NCBI GenBank assembly: GCA_037190175.1
Contig: JBBCJM010000101.1
Span: 1-64,000 of the forward strand
Direction: 5' to 3'
DNA from: JBBCJM01 sp037190175
Lineage (GTDB): Bacteria > Pseudomonadota > Alphaproteobacteria > Rhodobacterales > Rhodobacteraceae
Length of the DNA stretch: 64,000 bases
The notes under the pieces were generated by a model. It was not told where the DNA came from. It worked only from the letters and a program-made list of their open reading frames with translations, and searched no databases. Position 1 is the first letter of the stretch. Each line of letters starts with the position of its first letter. The translations under genes and the position numbers were made by a program. Below, in pieces: positions 1 through 7,930 of the stretch.

Positions 1-398
1 TGCCGCCCCCCTTGAACCCCCCGCGCGCCTTTCCTGCTGGCGTGTTGCAGGTGGCAGGCCCCCGGGGCGCTGCCCCGGACCCCGGGATATTTAAGACACC
101 AAAGAAAGCAGGAGAGTGGCTGTTCTGGGGAAAAGCGCCCCCGGCGCGGGGGCACCGGGGGCGGGAGTGCGGGTCAGGACGGCGCGCGGGAGCTTTGGCG
201 CCGTCATGGGGGATGGGGACAGGGACTGACCCGTTTCCGGCGGCGGGACCGCCGGCTGTGAAACTGGCAGGCGGCCACAACGGTTCCGTGACAGGGCCGG
301 CTTTTTGCGGCCCCGCGGCGCAGGTTCCTGTGGACAACTGCCGGTTGCCCGCGCCGGGCCGCTGGCCTAGCCTGCGGCCGGGCAGCAGGGGGAGCCAG
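1..398. other. Intergenic leader upstream of rpoN-like gene
   Basis: I see no convincing gene here. An open frame continues upstream of 399, but its composition is not protein-like. The stretch holds a perfect 7-bp inverted repeat with a 3-nt loop (62-68/72-78), then an AT-containing stretch (about 87-107). That arrangement resembles short intergenic repeats common in Rhodobacteraceae and may terminate a gene outside the window. A sigma-54-like promoter element lies at 294-308. Confidence 0.4.
294..308 (+). promoter_or_regulatory. Putative sigma-54 (-24/-12) promoter
   Basis: GGGCCGG-CTTT-TTGC matches the -24/-12 layout: GG at 295-296 and GC at 307-308 are 12 bp apart, and the TTGC part is exact. 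It lies about 90 bp before the rpoN-like start codon, which would fit autoregulation. This is a manual motif match without statistical support. Confidence 0.35.
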
Positions 399-1658
399 AT
401 GACCGGCCGCAGCCGTACCGGCACCGCCATCACGCAGAGCCAGCGGCTGCGCATGACCCAGGCGCTGACCGCGGCGATCCGCATCCTGCGTTTCGATTCC
501 TCGGGCCTGACCCGCTATCTGGAGGAGCAGGCGGCCGAGAACCCGGCGCTGCGGCTTTCCGCCCCGGCGGTAGAGCCCGGCGACTGGCTGCCGCGCTGGT
601 CGGGGGTCTGGTCCTCGGGCGCCGCGCCGCTGACCGAGGAGGTCGCCGCCGCCGGCCCCAGCCTGATGGCGCATGTCGCCGACGAGATCGGCCGGCTGTT
701 CCCGCAGGCCGAGCGGCGGCAGGCCCTGGTCTTCGCCCAGGCGCTGGAGCCTTCGGGCTGGCTGGGCCGGCCCTTGCCTGCGCTGGCCGCCGAGGCGGGG
801 CTGTCGCTGCCGGCGGCCGAGCGGATGCTGGCCCGGCTGCAGGACGCCGAGCCCACCGGCCTCTTCGCCCGTTCGTTGCGCGAGTGCCTGGAGTTGCAGG
901 CGCGCGAGGCGGGGCTGCTGGACGGCCCGATGCAGGCGGTTCTGGCGCAGCTGGACCGGGTGGCGGCCGGCGATCTGGCCGGGATCGCCCGCCGCGCCGG
1001 GGTGACCGAGGCCGAGGTCGCGCAGGCGCTGCGCCGGCTGCGCGGCTTCGATCCCAAGCCGGGCACCCAGTTCGACCCAGGCGCCGCCCCGGTGCGCGAG
1101 CCCGATCTGGTGGTGCGGCGCGAGGCCGGGGCGTGGCGGCTGTCGCTGAACCGCGGGGCGCTGCCGTCGGTGGCGGTCTCGCCCGGCGCGGGCGACGTGG
1201 CCGCGGCGCGGGGCGTGGTGCGGCTGATCGAGGCGCGGGGGCGGATGCTGCTGGCCGTGGCGACCGAGGCGCTGCGCCGGCAGGAGCGGGTGCTGGACGA
1301 GGGGCCTTCGGCGCTGGTGCCGATGACCATGGGCGAGGTGGCCGCGGCGCTGGGCCTGCATGTGAGCACGGTGAGCCGGGCGGTGGCGGGCACCAGTCTG
1401 GACGCGCCGGGCGGCACGATCTGGCTGCGCGCGCTGTTTTCCCAGGCGGTGGGGGAGGCCGTGGCCTCGGGCGCGCTGCGGGCAAGGCTGGCGGCGCTGG
1501 TGGCGGGGGAGGATCCGGCCGCGCCCATGACCGATGCCGCGCTGGCCGAGGCGCTGGGGCAGGCGGCCGGCTGTCCGGTCGCCCGCCGCACGGTGGCCAA
1601 GTACCGCGCCGCCGGGGGGATCCCGCCCGCGCACCGCCGCCGCCGCCGCCCGGCTTGA
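399..1658 (+). CDS. rpoN: RNA polymerase sigma-54 factor (RpoN family)
   Basis: Encodes a 419-aa sigma-54 factor, which directs core RNA polymerase to -24/-12 promoters and needs an AAA+ enhancer-binding activator. The N-terminal activator-interacting region is visible (QSQRLRMTQALTAAIRIL, then LEEQAAENPALRL). A core-binding middle follows, then an HTH-like part (LGLHVSTVSRAVAG), and the diagnostic RpoN box VARRTVAKYR lies close to the C terminus. I start at ATG 399, behind a purine-rich GGGGGAG, because the frame upstream of it is not protein-like. Rhodobacter species carry several specialised rpoN copies. No nif or flagellar neighbours are visible, so the regulon cannot be assigned. Confidence 0.92.
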   Translation: MTGRSRTGTAITQSQRLRMTQALTAAIRILRFDSSGLTRYLEEQAAENPALRLSAPAVEPGDWLPRWSGVWSSGAAPLTEEVAAAGPSLMAHVADEIGRLFPQAERRQALVFAQALEPSGWLGRPLPALAAEAGLSLPAAERMLARLQDAEPTGLFARSLRECLELQAREAGLLDGPMQAVLAQLDRVAAGDLAGIARRAGVTEAEVAQALRRLRGFDPKPGTQFDPGAAPVREPDLVVRREAGAWRLSLNRGALPSVAVSPGAGDVAAARGVVRLIEARGRMLLAVATEALRRQERVLDEGPSALVPMTMGEVAAALGLHVSTVSRAVAGTSLDAPGGTIWLRALFSQAVGEAVASGALRARLAALVAGEDPAAPMTDAALAEALGQAAGCPVARRTVAKYRAAGGIPPAHRRRRRPA

Positions 1659-1703
1659 GCCTTTCCCCGCCGCGGCCTAGACAGGGGCAAAAGGGGCGGC
1701 GGG

Positions 1704-3734
1704 ATGGCGTTGCGGCTGGGGGTCGATACCGGCGGGACCTATACGGATGCGGCGATCCTGGACGAGGAGGCGACGCGGGTCCTGGGCCATGCCAAGGCGC
1801 TGACCACCCGCGCCGACCTCTCGCTGGGGATCGGCCGGGCGGTGGATGCCGCGCTGGCCGCGGCCGGGGTGGCGGCTGCGGAGATCGGGCTGGTGTCGGT
1901 CTCCACCACGCTCGCCACCAATGCGCTGGTCGAGGGGCAGGGCGCGCGGGTGGCGCTGGTGGCCATCGGCTTCGATGCCGCGGATCTGGAGCGGGCGGGG
2001 CTGGCCGGGGCGATGCGGGGCGATCCGGTCCTGTCCGTCCCCGGCGGGCACGCGCATTCGGGGGCGGAGGCGGCTCCGTTCGAGGCTGCCGCTCTGGTGG
2101 CGGCGCTGCGGCCGCTGGCGGCGGGGATCGCCGGCGTGGCGGTGGCGGCGCGCTTCGCCACCCGCAACCCGGCGCATGAGCTGGCCGCCCGGGCCGCGAT
2201 CCGCGCGGCCTTCGGGCTGCCGGTCACCTGTTCGCACGAGCTTTCGGCCGGGCTGAACGGCCCCCGGCGTGCGCTGACCGCGGTGCTGAACGCCCGGCTG
2301 ACGCCGCTGATCGACCGGCTGGTGGCGGCCTGCGAGGCGCATCTGGCCCGCCGGGGCATCGAGGCGCCGCTGATGGTGGTGCGCGGCGACGGGGCGCTGA
2401 TGGCCGCCGCGCTGGTGCGGGAGCGGCCGATCGAGACCATCCTTTCCGGCCCCGCCGCCAGCATCGTCGGCGCCCGATGGCTGACCGGCGAGACCGAGGC
2501 GCTGGTCTCCGACATCGGCGGCACCACCACCGACATCGCCCTGATCCGCGACGGGCTGCCCGAGATCGACCCCGAGGGCGCCCGCGTGGGCCCGCACCGG
2601 ACGATGGTCGAGGCGGTGGCGATGCGCACCTGGGGGCTGGGCGGCGACAGCGAGGTGCATCCGGTGACCGAGGGGCTGGCGGGCGGGCTGCGGCTGGGGC
2701 CGCGGCGGCTGGTTCCGGTGGCGCTGGCGGCGATGGAGCATCCCGGGATCCATGCCGCGCTGGACCGGGCGCTGGCGACCGAGACGGCGGGCGAGTTCGA
2801 CGGCCGCTTCGTGCTGCCGATGGGCCGGGCGGAGGGCCTGCCGCCCCGCGACGCCGCGGTGCTGGCGCGGATCGCCGGGCCGGTGCCGCTGGGGCAGGTG
2901 GTGCAGGCGCGGGCCGATCTGGCGGCGGTGGGCCGGCTGGTGGCGCGCGGGCTGGTGGCCTTGTCGGGCGTGACCCCTTCGGATGCCAGCCACGTGCTGG
3001 GCCGGCTGGCGGCCTGGGACGGGGCGGCGGCGGAGAAGGGATTGGCGCTGATGGCCCGCCGCCGGACGGGGGCCGGGGAGCGGTTCGCGCCGGATGCCGC
3101 GATGCTGGCGCAGATGGTGGTGGACCAGCTGACCCGGCAGACCGCCGATTGCCTGCTGGAAGCCGCGCTGGCCGCCGACCCCCGTTTCGCCGGGCAGGAT
3201 CCGGCGGCCCTGGCGGCGCATCCGCTGCTGCGCGCGGGGCTGGAGGGGCAGGGCGGGCCGCTCTCCTTCACCGCCCGGCTGGCGCTGCCGGTGGTGGGGC
3301 TGGGCGCCTCGGCCCCGGCCTATTACGGCGCGGTGGGCCGGGCGCTGGGGGCGCGGATGGTGCTGCCGGAGCACGCGGGCGTGGCCAATGCCATCGGCGC
3401 GGTGGCGGGCCAGGTGACCCAGCGGGTCAGCATTCCCGTCACCCAGCCCGGCGAGGGCCGCTTCGCCGTGCATCTGGCCGAGGGGGTGGAGATCTTCGCC
3501 GACCGCGACGCGGCGCTGGCGGCGGCGGCCGGGGCGGCCGGGCGGCTGGCCATGGCGCGGGCGGTGGCCGCCGGGGCGGGGGAGCCGGTGCTGCGCATCT
3601 CGCACGGGCTGCGCGAGGTGGAGGTGGAGAACCGCCGCATCTTCGTCGAGGCCCTGGTGACCGCGACCGCCACCGGCCGCCCCCGCATCGCCCGTAGTCG
3701 GGCCGAGCCGCCCGCGGGGCCGATTTCGGCTTGA
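1704..3734 (+). CDS. Hydantoinase/oxoprolinase family protein (HyuA-like)
   Basis: A 676-aa protein beginning LGVDTGGTYTDAAILDE, the phosphate-binding signature of the hydantoinase A/5-oxoprolinase N-terminal domain. A second conserved block is SDIGGTTTDIALI near residue 270. The family performs ATP-dependent opening of hydantoin or oxoproline-type rings, usually with a HyuB partner. No hyuB is present here, and the product is of the single-subunit length. It starts 45 bp after the rpoN-like gene on the same strand, so co-transcription is possible. The substrate is unknown. Confidence 0.85.
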   Translation: MALRLGVDTGGTYTDAAILDEEATRVLGHAKALTTRADLSLGIGRAVDAALAAAGVAAAEIGLVSVSTTLATNALVEGQGARVALVAIGFDAADLERAGLAGAMRGDPVLSVPGGHAHSGAEAAPFEAAALVAALRPLAAGIAGVAVAARFATRNPAHELAARAAIRAAFGLPVTCSHELSAGLNGPRRALTAVLNARLTPLIDRLVAACEAHLARRGIEAPLMVVRGDGALMAAALVRERPIETILSGPAASIVGARWLTGETEALVSDIGGTTTDIALIRDGLPEIDPEGARVGPHRTMVEAVAMRTWGLGGDSEVHPVTEGLAGGLRLGPRRLVPVALAAMEHPGIHAALDRALATETAGEFDGRFVLPMGRAEGLPPRDAAVLARIAGPVPLGQVVQARADLAAVGRLVARGLVALSGVTPSDASHVLGRLAAWDGAAAEKGLALMARRRTGAGERFAPDAAMLAQMVVDQLTRQTADCLLEAALAADPRFAGQDPAALAAHPLLRAGLEGQGGPLSFTARLALPVVGLGASAPAYYGAVGRALGARMVLPEHAGVANAIGAVAGQVTQRVSIPVTQPGEGRFAVHLAEGVEIFADRDAALAAAAGAAGRLAMARAVAAGAGEPVLRISHGLREVEVENRRIFVEALVTATATGRPRIARSRAEPPAGPISA

Positions 3735-3768
3735 CGCTGCCCGCCCCCGCGCCTATCTCCCGCGCCGT

Positions 3769-3845
3769 GGCCAGGTAGCTCAGCTGGTTAGAGCACGCGA
3801 CTCATAATCGCGGGGTCGGGGGTTCGAGTCCCCCCCTTGCCACCA
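3769..3845 (+). tRNA. tRNA with CAT anticodon (elongator Met most likely)
   Basis: A 77-nt cloverleaf can be folded: acceptor 3769-3775/3835-3841, D-arm 3778-3794, anticodon stem 3796-3800/3808-3812 with loop CTCATAA, T-arm 3818-3834, encoded CCA 3843-3845. The anticodon is CAT (3803-3805). Elongator Met is most likely; a lysidine-modified Ile tRNA is not excluded. The acceptor has one visible mismatch (C4 against U69). The 3' part from the anticodon loop onward is the prophage attachment core, so the gene stays complete after integration. Confidence 0.92.
3801..3845 (+). repeat. attL: attL core (45-bp direct repeat)
   Basis: Identical to 50198-50242. The core starts at the first base of the tRNA anticodon loop and ends with CCA. 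Flanks differ on both sides (GCGA against CTGT upstream; CTTC against GTCT downstream), so these are the exact repeat limits. Confidence 0.95.
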
Positions 3846-3851
3846 CTTCAA

Positions 3852-3915
3852 AATCAATGGGTTAGATGATGGTGGGCGCGGCGCGCGCTGAACCGTTTAC
3901 ATCAGCCGTTTACAC
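3852..3915. promoter_or_regulatory. Candidate integrase arm-type sites beside attL
   Basis: AATCAATGGGTTA (3852-3864) recurs as its exact reverse complement at 50120-50132. CCGTTTACAT (3893-3902) and GCCGTTTACAC (3905-3915) recur in direct orientation at 50101-50111 (exact) and 50154-50163 (one change). Paired repeats next to both att cores are what integrase and excisionase arm sites look like. The 3905-3915 copy overlaps the integrase stop codon. Confidence 0.55.
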
Positions 3916-4959
3916 TTTTGTTCCGGACTTGTGCTGCTCCAGCTTGGCGATTGCCGATTCAGCGAGCCTGCGATCCCGGCTCAGATAGTGTCGATCTAGG
4001 ATGGCTTCGGCGTCCTTGAGGCTATGACCGGTGATCGCGCAGATCTCCGGTACGCTGCATCCGGCCACCGCCAGGTTGACCACCGCCGTTCCCCTGGCAT
4101 CGTGAAATGTGCGGCCCTTGATGCCCGCGGCCTGCTTGGCCCGGCCAAACACGGTCTTGTACCCGTCCAGCGTCCAGCGGGTGCCCCGCGTCGTCTCGCA
4201 GATCGTCAGGCCGGTGCGGCGGGTTTTGGCGGCATCCAACACCTGCCGCAACTCGGCGGTGAGTGGGACGGTAAGATGCCGCCCGGTTTTGGACTGACGC
4301 AGGCGGATCGCCGCCCCATCATAGGCGGTCCAGGTCAGCCGAAGAACGTCTCCCTCGCGCTGGCCGGTCTGCAAAGCGATGCGGAAGGGTAGGGAGACGT
4401 GTTCGGCTGCGGTCGTGAAAAATGCGTCGATCTCGCCGTCTGTCCAGAGGCTGTCCAGCCGTGAGCCCCGATAGAGGCGGCCTGGCTTTTCGCACGGGTT
4501 GGACAGGATGCGCCGCCTGTCGTGAGCCCATGACAGTGCCCGCGCCAGCACGGCAAAGCAGTAGTCGGCCTCGCGCGGCCCGGCGGTCTGCGCCAGCCGG
4601 TCGCGCCAACCCAGGAAATCGCCGCGGATTTTTGGGCTTTCGAGAGCCTTTTCGGGGAGGTCGCCATACTCCGCCTCGATCTTGCGCAGGCGGCGAACAT
4701 ATCCCGAGCGGGTTGCCTCTGCCAGATCGGTAAAGGCGGGGCTGGCCTGATAGTCGTTCAACAGCGCGGTGAGGGTGCCGGCATGATGGGTGGGCTTTTC
4801 GCGACCGGAGGTCAGGCGCCGGAACTCCTCCGCGAACTCCAGCGTTCCGAACGGCGCGTCGATGGCTGGACCGCCCCGCCAGGCATAGTAGTGCAAGCGC
4901 TCGCCACCCCCGGCGAGGCGCCGACGCACCTTATGCAGACCTTTTAGCTCCAGCTTCAC
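3910..4959 (-). CDS. int: Phage tyrosine recombinase (integrase)
   Basis: A 349-aa tyrosine integrase that joins attP to the tRNA attB site and, with a directionality factor, excises the phage. Catalytic-domain motifs in order: R in TGQREGDVLRL, K in QSKTGRHLTVPL, HxxR in FHDARGT (about residues 286-289), H in TGHS (about 312), nucleophile Y in RHYLSRD (about 325). The N-terminal SAM-like DNA-binding part is present. I chose GTG 4959 because GGAAGG lies 6 nt upstream and the product then begins VKLELKGL. An ATG at 4989 in frame lacks a ribosome site. It is the last gene of the leftward operon, ending 65 bp from attL, as expected for retroregulated int genes. Confidence 0.93.
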   Translation of the reverse strand: MKLELKGLHKVRRRLAGGGERLHYYAWRGGPAIDAPFGTLEFAEEFRRLTSGREKPTHHAGTLTALLNDYQASPAFTDLAEATRSGYVRRLRKIEAEYGDLPEKALESPKIRGDFLGWRDRLAQTAGPREADYCFAVLARALSWAHDRRRILSNPCEKPGRLYRGSRLDSLWTDGEIDAFFTTAAEHVSLPFRIALQTGQREGDVLRLTWTAYDGAAIRLRQSKTGRHLTVPLTAELRQVLDAAKTRRTGLTICETTRGTRWTLDGYKTVFGRAKQAAGIKGRTFHDARGTAVVNLAVAGCSVPEICAITGHSLKDAEAILDRHYLSRDRRLAESAIAKLEQHKSGTKV

Positions 4960-5125
4960 GCTTCGCCTTCCACGCGGCATAGGGGTCATCAGCGGCGGGC
5001 GCCTCTTCGGTCAGCACAATGCGCCCGTCGGGCAAGATTTCGCAACGGCGGATGTTCATCCCGGCCGCTTTTGCGGCCTTGATCGCCCGGGTCAGGTCTG
5101 CCTGACGAAACGGTGCTGCCCCCAT
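4931..5125 (-). CDS. Small protein before int, excisionase-like by position
   Basis: A 64-aa basic protein (RQADLTRAIKAAKAAGMNIR and a charged C terminus) immediately upstream of int, overlapping the int start by 29 nt. A small basic protein co-transcribed just before int is the classic place of a recombination directionality factor. The helix-rich N terminus could bind DNA, but no family signature is certain. The ribosome site GGGAGGGG lies inside the end of the preceding gene. Confidence 0.6.
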   Translation of the reverse strand: MGAAPFRQADLTRAIKAAKAAGMNIRRCEILPDGRIVLTEEAPAADDPYAAWKAKREAGAKRSA

Positions 5126-5129
5126 GGCG

Positions 5130-5354
5130 CTACCCCTCCCACTCCGCTAGAGCCTCGCGACCCTTGTCGGTGATGAGGAAGGCATAGCCCTTGCGCTCAA
5201 GCTGCCCCCAGCGGACCAGAGACGAGACGGTCATGTAGTTGAAGGCCGCCTCGTGAAGCGTGATCCACTCCGCTCTGCCGCCGTTGCTGATGACAAAGCG
5301 CAGGATTCCTGCCCTAACCTTGCGCTGTGCGTCGGTCCATTTCGGTTCACCCAT
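5130..5354 (-). CDS. Small winged-helix-like hypothetical protein
   Basis: 74 aa. The pattern ILRFVISNGGRAEWITLHEAAF...LERKGYAFLITDKGREAL reads like a small winged-helix domain with a C-terminal beta-hairpin (LITDKGREAL, typical of MarR/PadR-like wings). A regulatory role in the early operon is possible but unproven. It is followed after a 4-nt gap by the excisionase-like gene, whose ribosome site sits in its last two codons. Confidence 0.6.
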   Translation of the reverse strand: MGEPKWTDAQRKVRAGILRFVISNGGRAEWITLHEAAFNYMTVSSLVRWGQLERKGYAFLITDKGREALAEWEG

Positions 5355-5358
5355 GGCG

Positions 5359-5607
5359 CTACCCTCCCTCCTTCGCCGTCACCCACCTGGTGGTGGGGGT
5401 GTACTCTGCGATCACCCCGCCGGTTTCCGGATCTCCGAATGCATGGATCGACGGCCCGTCGAAGTCGTCGGTCAGCAGGCAGGTGTGGAAGATCAGCCCC
5501 CTGACGTCGTCACCGGGCTCCAGGTAGAGCGTGTCGATGATGTCTTGCCGCAGGAACGCCTCGTGCTCGGGGTGCGGCTCGCCAATCCATTTGATCGGGA
5601 AGTCCAT
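5359..5607 (-). CDS. Hypothetical early protein
   Basis: 82 aa, acidic, no recognised domain. The start ATG 5607 has GGAGGG upstream; a longer frame to 5673 lacks a ribosome site. The C terminus KEGG is encoded by the ribosome site of the next gene, and stop plus CGCC plus ATGG is repeated exactly as at the neighbouring junctions. Confidence 0.6.
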   Translation of the reverse strand: MDFPIKWIGEPHPEHEAFLRQDIIDTLYLEPGDDVRGLIFHTCLLTDDFDGPSIHAFGDPETGGVIAEYTPTTRWVTAKEGG

Positions 5608-5611
5608 GGCG

Positions 5612-5854
5612 TTACCCTCCCTCCCCGTCGCTGGCGGGGGCTTCGGAATGGTGGGATTTCCCCACCATTTCATACATCAACGCCCCGGTCGCCAGCCCAG
5701 CCATCAAGATGTTGAGCGCGGGGATACACATCCCGATGATCAGGCTGCCGATGGTGGCGCCGCTCACCTTTTGGCCGCTTGCCCGGATTTGGAACATCAC
5801 GGCCACTGCCGAGACGAACACCGTCACCAGATAGAGGATCGCCCAGCCCATCAT
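5612..5854 (-). CDS. Small two-TM membrane protein
   Basis: 80 aa with two clear hydrophobic segments (about residues 3-21, ILYLVTVFVSAVAVMF, and 34-60, IGSLIIGMCIPALNILMAGL). The C terminus is hydrophilic. It overlaps the upstream gene by 4 nt (ATGA). The function is unknown. A small membrane protein in a leftward early operon could affect superinfection or host takeover, but nothing in the sequence decides this. Confidence 0.6.
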   Translation of the reverse strand: MMGWAILYLVTVFVSAVAVMFQIRASGQKVSGATIGSLIIGMCIPALNILMAGLATGALMYEMVGKSHHSEAPASDGEGG

Positions 5855-6144
5855 CCCTCCCCCGTGATCTGGCGCAGGGCGGCGCGGGCAATCTCGCCCA
5901 AATCATCGCCCATCGGCACGTCGAACAGTTCCTGCCGGTTGACGGTTTCGTCGTTCGCCCAATTCGCGCGGTCTGCGTAGAATCGCAGTGCCTCCACCAG
6001 TGCCGTGAAGGTCTGGCCGTCCTCGCGACGGAAGATGCCCACGATATCGTCACCCGCTTGTGGGCGATCAGACCAACCGCGCAGCGTTGCGGCGCGGCCT
6101 CTGTTCTCCCAGGCCCAAATCCGCTCCGGCATGTCACCGCTCAT
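5851..6144 (-). CDS. Hypothetical early protein
   Basis: 97 aa. It begins MSGDMPERIWAW, a start I recognise from small early proteins of Rhodobacterales phages, but no function is known. It overlaps the next gene by an ATGA junction and the preceding gene by 11 nt, so translation is probably coupled. Confidence 0.6.
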   Translation of the reverse strand: MSGDMPERIWAWENRGRAATLRGWSDRPQAGDDIVGIFRREDGQTFTALVEALRFYADRANWANDETVNRQELFDVPMGDDLGEIARAALRQITGEG

Positions 6145-6481
6145 GGCTGGGCTCCTGCTGCGCCACCAAGGCTTTAAGTACCGCGAGGAGCCAAGCGCGA
6201 GCTAGCGTTGGCCCTTGGCCCTGATGCGCGCGGTCATGAGGCGGTCTGATCATGGCCAGGCACCGCCCGCCAGGCCATTGGCGCAGATCCGGGAGCCACC
6301 CCGGCAGCAGGGCCTCGTGCAGCGCGGCGGCGGCGTCGAGCGAGCCGCGAGCCGCCTTCCGCGCCCATATCCGCCGGTCCACACCATCAGGGCCGTGGCC
6401 GAACACGGGCGCGGTGTAGCCAGTCCCGATGTGATCGCCACGCTCCACCGCCTCGATCAGCGCGCGCAGGTTGTCGGTCAT
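6134..6481 (-). CDS. Hypothetical early protein (ABA-sandwich-like start)
   Basis: 115 aa. MTDNLRALIEAVERGDH resembles the N terminus of small phage 'ABA sandwich' proteins of unknown role. Residues WARKAARGSLDAAAALHEALLPGWLP follow. It is part of the coupled leftward operon. The function is unknown. Confidence 0.55.
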   Translation of the reverse strand: MTDNLRALIEAVERGDHIGTGYTAPVFGHGPDGVDRRIWARKAARGSLDAAAALHEALLPGWLPDLRQWPGGRCLAMIRPPHDRAHQGQGPTLARAWLLAVLKALVAQQEPSHER

Positions 6482-6484
6482 AGG

Positions 6485-6802
6485 TCAAACCTCCCACAGA
6501 TAAGGCCGGCCACGCTCGCCGCCATGAATATTTGCCAGATTGCGCATATCGTGCAGCAAATTGGCGTTGTTCAGAAGCAAGCCTTTCGTGACGCGCCCGG
6601 TCACAGGGCCGGTAATTGAGCGGATCAGCCCAACAATGCTCTCAACCTCATCGGCATTCCGATGGATCAAGGCCCGCAGATCGTCGTGGCGCATTCGCAA
6701 GTCGCCACGCTCGAAAAAGCGCGGGTCAGGGTATTTCAGGCGCGCAACCAATCCGGTGATGACGCCGTTCATATCGAGGAAATTTCGACTGTCAGTCCGC
6801 AT
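6485..6802 (-). CDS. Hypothetical early protein
   Basis: 105 aa, mostly helical, with basic and acidic residues mixed (RMRHDDLRALIHRNADEVESI). No domain recognised. The start ATG 6802 is preceded by GAGGGG, which encodes the last residues of the upstream gene. A GTG two codons earlier is the alternative start. Confidence 0.55.
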   Translation of the reverse strand: MRTDSRNFLDMNGVITGLVARLKYPDPRFFERGDLRMRHDDLRALIHRNADEVESIVGLIRSITGPVTGRVTKGLLLNNANLLHDMRNLANIHGGERGRPYLWEV

Positions 6803-6804
6803 CT

Positions 6805-7767
6805 TCACCCCTCACCCGCGTTGACGGCAGGATCGGGGGAGATCCGGTTGTCTGTGGCCGCCTTGTCGTCCATGTGCGCCATGTGTTTGCGCCGCTTCTC
6901 GGCGGCCGTGTCCTGGCGCGGCGAGGCTTCCGGGGTCGCTGGGATCAAGGCGAGAATTGCTGAAACCCGCTGTTCCCGTAACCAGTCGCTAAGGCTTTTA
7001 TGACGTTGCAGATCGAGCCTGACGCTTACATCAGAGGCATCTTGCTCCATGAGCCGTGCCGCTTCCCGCAGCCCCTCCGCCCGCCCCTCGGCCTTGGCCG
7101 CGAGGTAGAGCGCGAGGTCGTGGTCGGCCTGTTCTGCGGGGTCCGGGGCGGTGCGGGTGCTCCAACCCGCCCCGACCTGCGCGAGCGCGGCGTCACGCTC
7201 GGCCTCGGCCGACGACAGGGCAATCCGCAGTTCGCCCACCTGCATGAGGGTCTTGGCGAGTTCCTTGCGCAGCTCGTCGCGGTCAGCGGAGACGGCGATC
7301 CATTTCTCCGCCTCTTTCATGCTGGCGACATGGTGTGCGCCGGCTGCTTCCTTCCATTCGTCGCACTCGCGGGTCAGCCGCTCGATCTCGGCGCTGGGGG
7401 GGTGGGCATAGAGGGGTTGCACTTCGCAATCGACTTTGCTCTTGCGATACGCCATCCAAGGGCCATCATCACTCAGACGCCAATCCTCGCCGGGGTCACG
7501 ATACCGCCACGCCACCGGCTCCGCCTCGGGTTGCGGTGCGGCGGGGAGGGCGCGGCGGTTCCACGCGGCGATCAGTTCAGCCATCAGGGTTTCGGCATCG
7601 ACCCCGCGATGATCCTCACGGCACAGGGTCATGTCGGCAGCGCAGGATAGGCAGTAGATCGCCACCGCGGTACCGGGCTTGCCCGAGGGGTACCGGGCAT
7701 AGCCGCGGGAATAGTCCGTCTCGGCCTCGCCGCCGCAGAACGGACAGGGCAACAGGTCATTCGCCAT
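6805..7767 (-). CDS. Lar-like restriction-alleviation protein with long C-terminal extension
   Basis: 320 aa. The N-terminal 70 residues form a Lar-type zinc ribbon: CPFCGG near residue 8, CLSC near 40, ending AELIAAWNRR. Rac-prophage Lar relieves type I restriction of incoming DNA, so an anti-restriction role is the family inference. The remaining 250 residues include a segment rich in W/Y (VAWRYRDPGEDWRLSDDGPW), then a long coiled coil (about 105-220) and a basic tail ending PDPAVNAGEG. The extension is unusual for Lar proteins. A 42-bp segment encoding TDNRISPDPAVNAG is shared with the gene at 8991-9497. Confidence 0.7.
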   Translation of the reverse strand: MANDLLPCPFCGGEAETDYSRGYARYPSGKPGTAVAIYCLSCAADMTLCREDHRGVDAETLMAELIAAWNRRALPAAPQPEAEPVAWRYRDPGEDWRLSDDGPWMAYRKSKVDCEVQPLYAHPPSAEIERLTRECDEWKEAAGAHHVASMKEAEKWIAVSADRDELRKELAKTLMQVGELRIALSSAEAERDAALAQVGAGWSTRTAPDPAEQADHDLALYLAAKAEGRAEGLREAARLMEQDASDVSVRLDLQRHKSLSDWLREQRVSAILALIPATPEASPRQDTAAEKRRKHMAHMDDKAATDNRISPDPAVNAGEG

Positions 7768-7930
7768 GGTTGGCCTCCTTGCGGTTGTGCAGCGGGCATC
7801 CGCCGTTGATCCACCAGCCGAATTTCTGACCCTTCCCGAGGTGCCCCTTGCCGTGGTGGTTGTCGCTGGTCGGACAAGTGCAGCCTTCCGCCACCGCTTC
7901 CGGGCTGCCGGGCTTGGGCTGCTCAGTCAC
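7757..7930 (-). CDS. Small Cys/His-rich protein
   Basis: 57 aa from GTG 7930. It contains CTCPTSDNHHGKG and later WWINGGCPLH, a set of Cys and His able to bind zinc. It overlaps the Lar-like gene by 11 nt. The function is unknown. Confidence 0.5.
   Translation of the reverse strand: MTEQPKPGSPEAVAEGCTCPTSDNHHGKGHLGKGQKFGWWINGGCPLHNRKEANHGE

Noticed and set aside
12..398. Long N-terminal extension of the rpoN-like frame
   Set aside because: Low-complexity translation with a hairpin inside; the sigma-54 N-terminal motif starts right after ATG 399, which has a ribosome site.
204..3605. Very long open frames opposite rpoN and hyuA
   Set aside because: Arg/Pro/His-rich translations typical of antisense frames in GC-rich genes; no motif.
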